Shown here: positions 49,357-57,349 of the stretch, in pieces
Layout of the letters: each line of letters begins with the position of its first letter
How positions within the stretch are numbered: the stretch's first letter is position 1
NCBI RefSeq assembly: GCF_041435355.1
Contig: NZ_CP108445.1
Location: 1 to 64,000, forward strand
Direction of reading: 5' to 3'
Source: Streptomyces sp. NBC_01276
GTDB taxonomy: Bacteria > Actinomycetota > Actinomycetes > Streptomycetales > Streptomycetaceae
Length of the DNA stretch: 64,000 bases
Translations under genes and position numbers: made by a program
The notes under the pieces: model-generated
The model's database searches: none
The model's input: only the letters and a program-made list of their open reading frames with translations
What the model was told of the DNA's origin: nothing

Positions 49357-49887
49357 ATGAACACCACGCACACCCTGCTGGCCGTCGCAGCCGCCCTCGC
49401 TGTTGCCGCGCCCCCGGCTGCTGCATCCCCGGCCACCGCCGCGCTCAGCTACCGCTGTTCGACGAGCACACAGACGATCGACGACGCCGGATACAGCGGC
49501 CCTGCCCCCGACAACTGGGACATCCGGATCCAGGTGTGCGCGGCGCGCTCCGGAACCACCGTCTACGCCTACGCCGACATCAGCTGGGACGGGCCCGCCT
49601 TCTACGCCAGCAACGACGCGGTGATCTTCGACGGGGCCAAAATCCGGCTGCAGATCATGCAGTCCCGCCAGGGCACTGACCCCGTTGTCGCCGAGCGCGA
49701 CGTCGAGATCAAAGACCGGCTGGAGAAGGCGTCGTCCAGCGGCGACCGCGACGGGCGCTACCGCACCCCGACGATCAGCCACCGCGCCGGGACCGGCGCG
49801 TACGGGAACACGGTTCTATACCTCGACTGGCACAAAGACGGCCGGGGATACCAGGGCCACGATTTCAAGGGCTCACCGACCGTGTGA
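49357..49887 (+). CDS. Secreted protein of unknown function
   Basis: A 176-residue exported protein with a signal peptide (MNTTHTLLAVAAALAVAAPP, cleavage near AAASPA). The mature domain is beta-rich (NWDIRIQVCAARSGTTVYAY, DISWDGPAFYASNDAV) with two Cys, probably one disulfide. The family is not recognised. Divergent from the transfer operon, it may share regulation with it. Confidence 0.65.
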   Translation: MNTTHTLLAVAAALAVAAPPAAASPATAALSYRCSTSTQTIDDAGYSGPAPDNWDIRIQVCAARSGTTVYAYADISWDGPAFYASNDAVIFDGAKIRLQIMQSRQGTDPVVAERDVEIKDRLEKASSSGDRDGRYRTPTISHRAGTGAYGNTVLYLDWHKDGRGYQGHDFKGSPTV

Positions 49888-50188
49888 CCATCCAGGGGGC
49901 CGACGAGGAACCAGTGCGTGCGGCTGACACAGTGAGAGGCCCCCGACTGCTGGCGGTGAAGCAGCACGAGGGTATAGAGCGCGAGGCGGCTACTCGGCGA
50001 AGGCCCGCGAGGCGGCCTCAGCCTGATTCCCAAGGTGGGCGCCAGGGTCACCTCTGGCGCAGGCGCCGATGACGGCCAGGGCCTGCGCGACTCCAGCCCC
50101 GGCATGCCAGCGCGAGTCCGGGAGAGCGGACCTCCCCACCGTCAACGCGGACAGAGCTGGCCGCTCGTTCTGGTGACAGCCCTCGTGA
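49888..50188. other. Region without a convincing gene
   Basis: Short frames on both strands are Arg/Pro-rich and lack ribosome-binding sites. No striking repeat or promoter is visible. Confidence 0.5.
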
Positions 50189-50767
50189 TCACCCTGCTGC
50201 TGCGGCCGGTGGCCGGGACACTCGCGCCGTGGCCGACGCGAAACCCAGCGCATCGGACGGTTCCGGCACCGCTCCTGACCGCGGTAGCTCCCGCCCCTCG
50301 ATGGGACCAACGGCGTCGGCGGCCGGCCGGGTGAGATTCTCCGCCGCGCGCTGGCTCCTCGCCCCCAGGACTACGTGGCAGGCTCGCAACCTGGCGGCCC
50401 GCTTCGGGCCGGGCATGGATGCCCGTACGGCCTGGACGATGGCCCGGCTCCGCCGCCACTCGGCGGCCTCGATCTCCGCCTGTTGAACCCAAGGAGGGTT
50501 GTCGGGGTGGGACCGCTCGATCAGCTGCTGGAACTCCACCTCGCGCCGGCGGGAGCGTTCGCGCTCGGCACCTCGGGGGCATCGGATCGTGACCTCTCCG
50601 GACGTGATGGGAAGGGTGGAGGCGGTGCTGGCGAGCGCCTGGAGCCGGTCGAAGTCCTCGTCGGTCAGCAGGCCGCCGTCGGCGCGGGCGTAGTCGATGA
50701 CAATCGGAGGCTTGGGCTGCGGGAACAGTGCTCCCTGGTCGGGGTGGACCTGTACGGGCTCGTTCAT
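50189..50767 (-). CDS. Hypothetical protein (192 aa)
   Basis: A 192-residue protein without membrane helices. The N-terminal half is acidic (VIDYARADGGLLTDEDFDRL). The middle is a charged helix (RGAERERSRRREVEFQQLIE). I do not recognise the family. Reads leftward from an ATG preceded by AAGGAG. Confidence 0.55.
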   Translation of the reverse strand: MNEPVQVHPDQGALFPQPKPPIVIDYARADGGLLTDEDFDRLQALASTASTLPITSGEVTIRCPRGAERERSRRREVEFQQLIERSHPDNPPWVQQAEIEAAEWRRSRAIVQAVRASMPGPKRAARLRACHVVLGARSQRAAENLTRPAADAVGPIEGRELPRSGAVPEPSDALGFASATARVSRPPAAAAG

Positions 50768-50854
50768 CGGACGGGCTCCTTGCTGGTCAGGTCCTGTGGG
50801 GTGCAGCCACGCAGCATTCTCGCCCTGCGCCCAAGACCAGTCAGAGAGGTGGAC

Positions 50855-51367
50855 CTACGCTGCTGCCTTCATCATCACCGCGTATACCGGGGAATCCGCG
50901 AAGGGCTGGTTCTCCCCGATCTTCCGGTAGCCCCAGCCTTCGTACATCGCCTGAAGGCGGGGCCGTTTGGTGTCCACTGTGAGGACCGCCCACGTCTCGG
51001 GGCGGCCGCTGAGAAGAGCGTCGTGCAGGCGCGGACCCAGTCCGGTTTTCCGCCATTTCGGGCGCACCATCAGCTCTGAGACGGAGAAGGTGGACGACTC
51101 CTGCGGCGTTGTCTCAAGGTGTCCTTGCCACCACTCCCGCCCTGGGGTGGCCGGGGCGCCGTAGGAGAACCCGACGGGCACGTCTTGTTCCCAGGCGATG
51201 ACGCAGGAGAAGCCGGGGTTGGCGCCCCAGTGGTCGACGAACCAGGGGAAGCGCTGTACGAACTCCTCGTGCCGGCGATCGGCGTACGCGTCCTCGTGTA
51301 CGTCAAGGAGGGTCTGGCGGATGTCGCCGAGGTCGGTGTGGCCGTAGTGCTTTATCTCGGTGGTCAC
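50855..51367 (-). CDS. GNAT-family N-acetyltransferase
   Basis: A 170-residue protein with the GNAT fold: a helical N-terminus (DIRQTLLDVHEDAYADRRHE), FSCVIAWEQDVPVGFSYGAP, FSVSELMVRPKWRKTGLGPR (the acetyl-CoA binding strand and loop) and LYVDTK-like VLTVDTKRPRLQAMYEGWGY at the end. The GTG overlaps the stop of the regulator gene (GTGA), so the two are coexpressed. The substrate is unknown; neighbours do not decide it. Confidence 0.8.
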   Translation of the reverse strand: MTTEIKHYGHTDLGDIRQTLLDVHEDAYADRRHEEFVQRFPWFVDHWGANPGFSCVIAWEQDVPVGFSYGAPATPGREWWQGHLETTPQESSTFSVSELMVRPKWRKTGLGPRLHDALLSGRPETWAVLTVDTKRPRLQAMYEGWGYRKIGENQPFADSPVYAVMMKAAA

Positions 51368-52617
51368 GAGGCGCTCCATTGGGTGCGGTATTGGTCTGCC
51401 CACTCCCGGGCCGCCTGGGCGGAGGGGGCGGTGGTGAACAGCGTGCGGTGGAAGTCGCCGAGCATCGTGCGCAGGCGCCCGGGCAGCGGGTCGCCGGCCA
51501 TCAGCTCGAAGGCGTGGCCGGTCGTGGCGCATGCCTGCTCGACCTCGCCCTGGTGGAGTTGAGCGGAGGCGAGGCGGACCGTGGTCATCGACCGGTTTCG
51601 CCGCAGTCTCACGGACAGGGAGGCGAGTGCCTGGTGCGATGCTGCTTCGGCGTGTGCAGGCTCGCCAAGGAGTTCACGGACGATCGCGGTGAGTGCCGCG
51701 AGTTCGGCTGGTCCGTAGAAGCTGATCCATGACGGGCTCTGGGTGGTGGGGTCTGCTTTCGCGAGGGCGGCTTCCGCGTGCCCAAGGGAACGCAGCGCGG
51801 GCTGTCTGTCCCCGCATGAGGCGTGCCCGATCGCGGTCCGGGCGTGCGCGAGAGAGGAGAACAGGGGGTTGCGGCGGGCGGCAGTGGTGGCCTGCGCGGC
51901 TTGAGAGGCGGCGATGCCCTCGCCGTACTCGTGGCGCTGATGCGCGAGCATCGCGGTGGAATTCCAGACCCGCAGCTGCGCCGTGGAGTCCTGCGCCATG
52001 CCCGCCATGCGCAGAGCCTCACTCAGGTGGACACGGGCCCGGTCCAGTTGCCGGGCGTCGATGCAGGACCACGCCGCCGATGCCGTGTAGTGGGCGGCCA
52101 CCGACAGAAGCCGCTGCCGTACGGTCTGTGAAACGGCGTTGCGCTGCAGCCCGATGGCCTCTGCTGCCCCGGCGAGCGCGGCTCTCTCCAGCGCGGCATG
52201 CCCTCCCCGGGACTGGTCGAGGGCAGTCAGGGTTGCCATCCCCTCACGGAGCCGGACCACATCCGAGGTGCCCACCGACCGGCGGCCCGCGACCTTCGAG
52301 ACGGAGCCGATGACCACGCCAGTGGTGGCGGTGCAGAAGGAGCGGCGGAGCACAGATTCCTCCGGTGGTGCGGCAGCAGCGGTCGAGGCGAAACCTAAGT
52401 CGCCGATCGGGCATCCGAACACCCGCTCCAGGGCGACCCTGGTACGCCCGATCGGGCGCCGGGTGGCGCCGCTGACCAGGTTCCTCACAGTGCGGGCCGA
52501 GACATCCCCCAGGCGGCCGGTGATCTCCAGCAGAGCGGCGTTCATCTGAGCTGCCAGTTCCTCCTGGGTGAGGCCCCGCTCAGCCATCCGCGCCCGTAAG
52601 GCGGCGTTCTCCGTCAT
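51364..52617 (-). CDS. XRE regulator with TPR-like C-terminus
   Basis: A 417-residue regulator. The HTH is near the N-terminus (RMAERGLTQEELAAQMNAAL, DVSARTVRNLVSG). The remainder is a series of helical repeats (tetratricopeptide-like; ARVHLSEALRMAGMAQDS, EAALAKADPTTQSPSW). This type is common in Streptomyces. It is coexpressed with the GNAT gene. No Shine-Dalgarno precedes the ATG at 52617, but TACGTT lies eight bases upstream, so a leaderless transcript is possible. It may or may not control the RiPP operon 1.3 kb away. Confidence 0.75.
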   Translation of the reverse strand: MTENAALRARMAERGLTQEELAAQMNAALLEITGRLGDVSARTVRNLVSGATRRPIGRTRVALERVFGCPIGDLGFASTAAAAPPEESVLRRSFCTATTGVVIGSVSKVAGRRSVGTSDVVRLREGMATLTALDQSRGGHAALERAALAGAAEAIGLQRNAVSQTVRQRLLSVAAHYTASAAWSCIDARQLDRARVHLSEALRMAGMAQDSTAQLRVWNSTAMLAHQRHEYGEGIAASQAAQATTAARRNPLFSSLAHARTAIGHASCGDRQPALRSLGHAEAALAKADPTTQSPSWISFYGPAELAALTAIVRELLGEPAHAEAASHQALASLSVRLRRNRSMTTVRLASAQLHQGEVEQACATTGHAFELMAGDPLPGRLRTMLGDFHRTLFTTAPSAQAAREWADQYRTQWSAS

Positions 52618-52891
52618 GGCACAGAACGTAGCGAGCAAGTCACCCGCAGACGAGAGGGCCAGGTATTGCGACCGTAAAGTCTTCCGGTCGCATGCGCCCA
52701 CCGCGCCCGCCACTCTTCCTGTCACCAGCGGCTTTGGCGCCGTTGACTGGTCATCGTGCCGCCCGGGGCCGAGTTGGTCGACCCCCTACCCCCGGGCGGC
52801 AGCACCTCTCGCATCACCGCGGCGCCGGACGCGCCGCGCGGTGACTGCCTGCGTGGATCTGGGACACGAACGTCACCTTCGGGAGGCCCTC

Positions 52892-53311
52892 ATGCCGGAC
52901 ACCTTCGCCGCCTTCAGCGCCCTCATCCCGCCCGGGGCGGGGGCGGCACCGGTCGGCTCGGTAGCGGTGTACGCCGTCGTCCCGTCCGAGGCCGACTGCG
53001 CACAGGTACTGGACGGACTGCGGTCCTACGCCGCTGGACGCGGCTGGCACGTTCCGGCCGGCTGCGCGGCGACGGATGTCGGCCCGCTCGGCGCGGGCCT
53101 GAACCGGTCGGGGTGGCGGCGGGTGCGGCGCGCGGTCCAGGCCCAGGCGGTCACCGGGCTCGTCGTGCCCTGCTTCGCACACATCGGCTACCGGTGGGCG
53201 GACTGGGACCGCGAGCGGACGTGGCTGCTGCGGCGCGGGCTCTTCGTCATGGCCACCGATCCCACCGAACTGCACGTCGGGATCTCCCCGGAGGAAGTGA
53301 TCCGCCCGTGA
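52892..53311 (+). CDS. Resolvase-like hypothetical protein
   Basis: A 139-residue protein with the outline of a serine-recombinase N-terminal domain (VAVYAVVPSEADCAQVLDGL, RSYAAGRGWHVPAG, VQAQAVTGLVVPCFAHIGYR), but the catalytic Ser of this family (RxS) is replaced by V-P-S in another context and the C-terminal DNA-binding domain is absent. It could be a degenerate or repurposed resolvase fold. GGGAGG precedes the ATG. Its stop overlaps the next GTG. Confidence 0.5.
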   Translation: MPDTFAAFSALIPPGAGAAPVGSVAVYAVVPSEADCAQVLDGLRSYAAGRGWHVPAGCAATDVGPLGAGLNRSGWRRVRRAVQAQAVTGLVVPCFAHIGYRWADWDRERTWLLRRGLFVMATDPTELHVGISPEEVIRP

Positions 53312-53763
53312 GCGGCTACCACGGCGTCGTGCACGATCCGGAGGGGCGACTCGGGCACGAGCTGCCACTCGACCGAGAGCCGCACCTGCGACTGGCCGCT
53401 TCGGCCCTGTCCTGGACTGCGCAGTCGGTGCCGCCGGCGGCAGACACCGCTCTCACCGTGCTGGAGCTGACCGGGCATGCGCGGTTGCTGCGCGACGAAC
53501 TCGCCGACCAGGTCGAGCGGCTGCCGGCTGACTGCGAGCTTCGCCAGCCGCTCGCCCACACCTTGGATGAGGCACAGCGCCGGCTGACGCCCGCGGCGAC
53601 ATCCCCGTGCGGTGATCTCACCCACGCACACAACCGCGCCCGCCTCGTCCAGAACCTCTACACCGCGCTGGACCGGCTGGAGGCAGAGCACCCCGTACGC
53701 GGCTCGTGCCCTCACCCGCGGCCCGGCACACGAGCCCACGAGGACCGCCCCCTCGGCGGCTGA
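53308..53763 (+). CDS. Hypothetical helical protein (151 aa)
   Basis: A 151-residue soluble protein made of helices (LRLAASALSWTAQSVPPAAD, LTGHARLLRDELADQVERL, RARLVQNLYTALDRLEAE). The GTG overlaps the previous stop. Family not recognised. It precedes the RiPP precursor by 126 bases and may belong to that operon or just be its neighbour. Confidence 0.55.
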   Translation: MSGYHGVVHDPEGRLGHELPLDREPHLRLAASALSWTAQSVPPAADTALTVLELTGHARLLRDELADQVERLPADCELRQPLAHTLDEAQRRLTPAATSPCGDLTHAHNRARLVQNLYTALDRLEAEHPVRGSCPHPRPGTRAHEDRPLGG

Positions 53764-53889
53764 CCCCCTCAGCTCCCGCCCCGGCCAGGGACGGGCAAGC
53801 GGGCCGCCGGAGAGAACCCGTGCGGCCCGAGACACCACCGGATGCGGGCAACAGACCCGCACCGCCGGCACCAGACGAAGGAGAACACC

Positions 53890-54003
53890 GTGGAACAGTC
53901 CAAGTCCAGCCTCGCCGCCGCCAGCACCTCGGCATCGGTGGAGGGCACCGAGACCATCACCCAGCCCATCGTCGTCGCCGTCGACGTGGAGGACGAGGAG
54001 TAA
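53890..54003 (+). CDS. Candidate RiPP precursor peptide (37 aa)
   Basis: A 37-residue frame with GAAGGAG five bases before its GTG. It starts MEQSKSSLAAASTSAS, continues VEGTETITQP and ends IVVAVDVEDEE. It has no Cys and no membrane helix; Ser/Thr/Ala make the first part, and a hydrophobic IVVAV is followed by an acidic tail. It lies directly before TfuA and YcaO genes in the same direction, which is how RiPP precursors are normally placed. A leader/core border could lie near VEGTET, but this is not decided by sequence. It is too short to be called by most gene finders. Confidence 0.65.
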   Translation: MEQSKSSLAAASTSASVEGTETITQPIVVAVDVEDEE

Positions 54004-54031
54004 TCCCCGCCCGCCCGTAGCCCCCTGACAT

Positions 54032-54082
54032 GGGCGCCCCTCCCGTTCCACACGCCCCTCGTGGGCCCAGGGAGGGGCGCCC
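54032..54082 (+). terminator. 13-bp hairpin between the precursor and tfuA
   Basis: GGGCGCCCCTCCC (54032-54044) and GGGAGGGGCGCCC (54070-54082) pair perfectly across a 25-base loop. There is no U-tract. In RiPP operons a partial terminator or RNA-stability hairpin after the precursor gene gives more peptide than enzyme, so it may set that ratio here. Confidence 0.6.
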
Positions 54083-54106
54083 CTGGCACTTCACCGCGGA
54101 GGCGCA

Positions 54107-55357
54107 GTGATTCACCTCTACACCGGGCCGACGCTCTCGGCGTCCGAGCCCGCACTTGCAGCACCAGGCCTGCGGGTGCTGCCCCCGGCACGGCACGGCG
54201 ACCTGTTCGACACCGCGATCGCCGCCGGCGACACCGTCGTACTCATCGACGGGGCGTACCACCAGGCACCGGCACTCAGGCACAAGGAGATCCTGGCCGT
54301 GATGGGCCGGGGCGTCACGGTGCTGGGGGCGGCGAGCATCGGCGCGCTGCGGGCGGCCGAGCTGGCGCCGTACGGCATGGTCGGCGTCGGCAGCATCTAC
54401 ACCGCCTACGTCCGCGGGGACATCGACGGGGACGACGAGGTCGCGGTCGGGCAGGCCCCCGACGGAGCGTTCGCTGCGCTGACCTGGCCGCTGGTCAACC
54501 TCCGGTACGTCCTGGACCTGGCGGTCGCGGCCAGGGTCCTCGACGGCGTGCGGGCCGCCAAGTTGCTGGCGGCGCTGCGCGCGGTCTACTACCCGCAGCG
54601 CACCGGGGCCGCCGTGCGCGCCGTGTGCCGCCGCGAGGGCGAGGAGGAGTTCGCCCGGTGGCTGACCCGGCAGCGTAAGCAGGATCAGCACTTCGGCGAC
54701 CTCAAGCGGGCCGACGCGCTCGCCGCCGTACGCGCCGCGCTCGCCGGCACTGCTGCGCCGCAGGCGTCCACCGGGCTGCCGGTGGGGGAGACGGCGTACT
54801 TCCGGCGCTGGTCGAATGCCGCCGTGCGTGAACGCGTGGACGGCGTGGAGCTGTCCACCGAGGACCGCGTGGTCTACCAGCAGGTCTTCGACCCCGCCTT
54901 CGGTACGCGGTGGACCGCCTACCTCGAACACCTCTCCCGGCATCCCGCCGACGGAGAACCGGGGATGCCGCTCGCCGAACGCCTGGCCCGCGCAACGGGC
55001 GGTCACCTGAGCGCCCACCGGGTCTTCCACCCGGCGGTCGACCTGCGGGATCCGCAGACGGTGGCGCTGCTGCTGGCGGGCGAAGGCGCGGCAGACCGGC
55101 GCGCCGTCGCCCGGTATGCCGAGGTGCTCGCGCATGCCCGCCACAGCCGCCCCGGTTTCTGCGCGAACGCGGTCCACGACAGCCTGGCCCGCGACCTGCT
55201 GTTGCAGGTGTGGGGCTGCTCGGAGGAGGAGCTCGATGCACAGGCCTCCGCCCGCGGACTGGTCCGGGCGGCCGGCGCGGTGGAGGCGGCCAAGCAACTC
55301 GTGCCCGGGTTCCTGGACGAATCGAACAGAACGGAGGCGGCCCATGCCGGGCGTTGA
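54107..55357 (+). CDS. TfuA-like protein, partner of YcaO
   Basis: A 416-residue protein. The TfuA domain fills about residues 1-215: VVLIDGAYHQAPALRHKEIL, then GAASIGALRAAEL (about 74-86), GMVGVG (90-95) and DDEVAV (108-113). TfuA proteins work with YcaO enzymes in backbone thioamide formation (methyl-CoM reductase, thioviridamide-type RiPPs), probably by supplying sulfur. The remaining 200 residues are an extension seen less often. GGAGG precedes the GTG. Overlaps the ycaO gene by 14 bases, so the two are coupled. Confidence 0.85.
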   Translation: MIHLYTGPTLSASEPALAAPGLRVLPPARHGDLFDTAIAAGDTVVLIDGAYHQAPALRHKEILAVMGRGVTVLGAASIGALRAAELAPYGMVGVGSIYTAYVRGDIDGDDEVAVGQAPDGAFAALTWPLVNLRYVLDLAVAARVLDGVRAAKLLAALRAVYYPQRTGAAVRAVCRREGEEEFARWLTRQRKQDQHFGDLKRADALAAVRAALAGTAAPQASTGLPVGETAYFRRWSNAAVRERVDGVELSTEDRVVYQQVFDPAFGTRWTAYLEHLSRHPADGEPGMPLAERLARATGGHLSAHRVFHPAVDLRDPQTVALLLAGEGAADRRAVARYAEVLAHARHSRPGFCANAVHDSLARDLLLQVWGCSEEELDAQASARGLVRAAGAVEAAKQLVPGFLDESNRTEAAHAGR

Positions 55358-56492
55358 GGAGCCGGTGGCGCTGGCGGGCACCGTACGGGCGCGAACGGCG
55401 GAGCAGACCTGGGCGGCGGTTGCCGACCACCTGCCGGGATTCGGCATCACCCGGGTCGCGGACCTGACAGGCCTGGATGTGATCGGGCTGCCGGTGTGGA
55501 CGGCGATCCGCCCCGCCTCGAAGACCCTGAGCACCTCGCAGGGCAAGGGCGCCACACCCCTGCTGGCGAAGCTGTCCGCAGTGATGGAAGCGATCGAACT
55601 GTGGCACGCCGAGCAACCGCTGCCCGCCGCTGCGGTGGGCCCGGCCGTCGAGGTCGCCCCCCACTGCCCGGTGGCCGCGCTACCACTGACCGCCCCCCAT
55701 CCCGCTGACGCTCTGGCCCGGGTGGTGTGCGAGTGGACGGCCGGCACCACGCTGCTGAGCGGAACGACGACGCTGCTGCCGACCGACCTGGTCCGGCGCC
55801 GCGGCCAGCGCCCCGCGTGGACCCCGGACGTGTGGCGCGCGACCAGTACCGGACTCGCGTGCGGCAACACCCGCGACGAGGCGCTGCTTCACGCCTTGTT
55901 CGAGGTGGCCGAGCGTGACGTGCTCTACCGGGACGGGCAGCAGCACGGACGGCTGCGCACGCTGATCGACCCGGGCACGGTCGACGACCCGCACGGCCAG
56001 GAGGTGATCGGCCGTCTCCGTGCCGCAGGCATGGCCCTGGAGGTGTCGCTGGTCGACGGCCCGTACGGGCTGCCGGTGTGCCTGGCCTACCTGTGGTCGG
56101 AGGACTACCCGGTGCTCTTCGCCGGCGGCGGATGCCACAGCGTCCCCGGGATCGCGCTGACGCGGGCGGTGACCGAGGCCGCGCAGTCCAGGCTCGCCGC
56201 CATCGCAGGAACCCGGGACGACCTCCCCACCGCCCCGCCCGCCTTCGACACCCCCTCTGTCCCGCAACCAGAGCCTGGCCGGCCTGAGGCGTGGCCGGAG
56301 GTTGCGGCCCGCTACAGGCCGCCTGGCGGCGGCTTCGCCGACCAGGTCCGCGCCGTGGCCCGGCGCTTCGAGTCCGTCACCGGACACCAGCCCGTTGCCC
56401 TGGACCTGTCCGGCCCACACTGCCCGGTCCATGCCGTGCAGGTCCTGTGCCCCGGCACCCGCTCCCGGATCAGAAGGTCGATGCCCCGATGA
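55344..56492 (+). CDS. YcaO-type ATP-dependent peptide-modifying enzyme
   Basis: A 382-residue YcaO-fold protein, starting MPGVEEPVAL with ACGGAGG upstream; a longer open frame is an artefact of overlap with tfuA. ATP/Mg motifs are visible: SQGKGATPLLAKLSAVMEA (65-83) with EAIELWHAE, and STGLACGNTRDEALLHA (168-184) followed by LFEVAERD. Such enzymes use ATP to activate peptide-bond oxygen. With TfuA the expected product is a thioamide, though cyclodehydration cannot be excluded. No E1-like or F protein is present. The C-terminus lacks the PxPxP tail of azoline-forming YcaOs, in line with a TfuA-type enzyme. Confidence 0.9.
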   Translation: MPGVEEPVALAGTVRARTAEQTWAAVADHLPGFGITRVADLTGLDVIGLPVWTAIRPASKTLSTSQGKGATPLLAKLSAVMEAIELWHAEQPLPAAAVGPAVEVAPHCPVAALPLTAPHPADALARVVCEWTAGTTLLSGTTTLLPTDLVRRRGQRPAWTPDVWRATSTGLACGNTRDEALLHALFEVAERDVLYRDGQQHGRLRTLIDPGTVDDPHGQEVIGRLRAAGMALEVSLVDGPYGLPVCLAYLWSEDYPVLFAGGGCHSVPGIALTRAVTEAAQSRLAAIAGTRDDLPTAPPAFDTPSVPQPEPGRPEAWPEVAARYRPPGGGFADQVRAVARRFESVTGHQPVALDLSGPHCPVHAVQVLCPGTRSRIRRSMPR

Positions 56493-57349
56493 ACACCCAT
56501 AGCCCCGCGAGGTCGGCCGAGTACGACGCCTTCCACGCCGCCCGAGCCCGCACCGACGTCGTGGCACGCCTGTACGCCGAGGCGATGGGCGAGGACTACC
56601 CCGCCGAGGTCGCCGCATCCAGCTCCTGCGACTGGCCCCTGCTCGGCCTCCTGGCCGCCCGGCTGCGGATGCGTCCCGGTCAGCTGCTCGTGGACGCCGG
56701 ATGCGGTACCGGCGGCATCGGCCTGTGGCTGGCCCGCGCCCTCACCGTCCGCCTGCACGGCTTCGACCTCTCGCCCGTCGCCGCCGCCCAGGCCGCCGCC
56801 CGCCGCACCCACTTCCTCGGCCCGCACGCCGGCCGCGCCCACTTCCGCGTCGCAGAGCTGGAGGACACCGGCCTGCCGGACGGCTGCGCTCACGGCATCT
56901 TCTGCGTGGACGCCCTTGGTCGCGCCGCCGACCGCGGGGCGGCGCTGCGCGAGCTGGGCCGGCTCCTGGCCCCGGGCGGCGCTCTGGTGGTCACCCGTGC
57001 ACTGCGGCGCGGCGCCGACCCTGGGTGGCAGCACGAGCTCGCTGCCGCCGGACTGACACAGGAGCACGTAGACGAGCGACCCCGTGAACCCGCAATGTGG
57101 GAACGGCTCTACCGCCTGTGGATCGCCCACGCCGATCAGCTGCGCCGCGAACTGGGCGAGACGGCCGCCGAGAACATGCTCCGCGAGGCACACCAGAAGC
57201 TCCCCACCCTGCCCGGCCGACGGGCCGTCCTGCTGACCCTGCGCCGCCCTGCAGAGGCCCCGGCCGGGCCCGGGGCGGCCGATAGGATGGGCGAGGGCGG
57301 CCGCCAGGGCGGCGACAGGCCCGTGCCCGACGAGAGGACCCCGCAGTGA
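56489..57349 (+). CDS. SAM-dependent methyltransferase
   Basis: A 286-residue class I methyltransferase. Motif I is LVDAGCGTGGIGLWLA (near residues 66-82), followed by LHGFDLSPVAAAQ and LVVTRALRRG. A long C-terminal region (residues 190-286) contains WERLYRLWIAHADQLRRELG, perhaps for substrate recognition. It is coupled to ycaO through ATGA and to the dehydrogenase through GTGA. It would methylate the peptide, for example its N-terminus, a side chain or sulfur. The exact target is open. Confidence 0.8.
   Translation: MNTHSPARSAEYDAFHAARARTDVVARLYAEAMGEDYPAEVAASSSCDWPLLGLLAARLRMRPGQLLVDAGCGTGGIGLWLARALTVRLHGFDLSPVAAAQAAARRTHFLGPHAGRAHFRVAELEDTGLPDGCAHGIFCVDALGRAADRGAALRELGRLLAPGGALVVTRALRRGADPGWQHELAAAGLTQEHVDERPREPAMWERLYRLWIAHADQLRRELGETAAENMLREAHQKLPTLPGRRAVLLTLRRPAEAPAGPGAADRMGEGGRQGGDRPVPDERTPQ

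Noticed and set aside
53769..54191. Minus-strand frame over the RiPP precursor
   Set aside because: Low-complexity shadow, no binding site, and it covers the precursor and hairpin on the opposite strand.
55116..55343. N-terminal extension of YcaO
   Set aside because: It lies over the end of tfuA, has Arg/Pro/Ser shadow composition and lacks a binding site, whereas ACGGAGG precedes the ATG at 55344.
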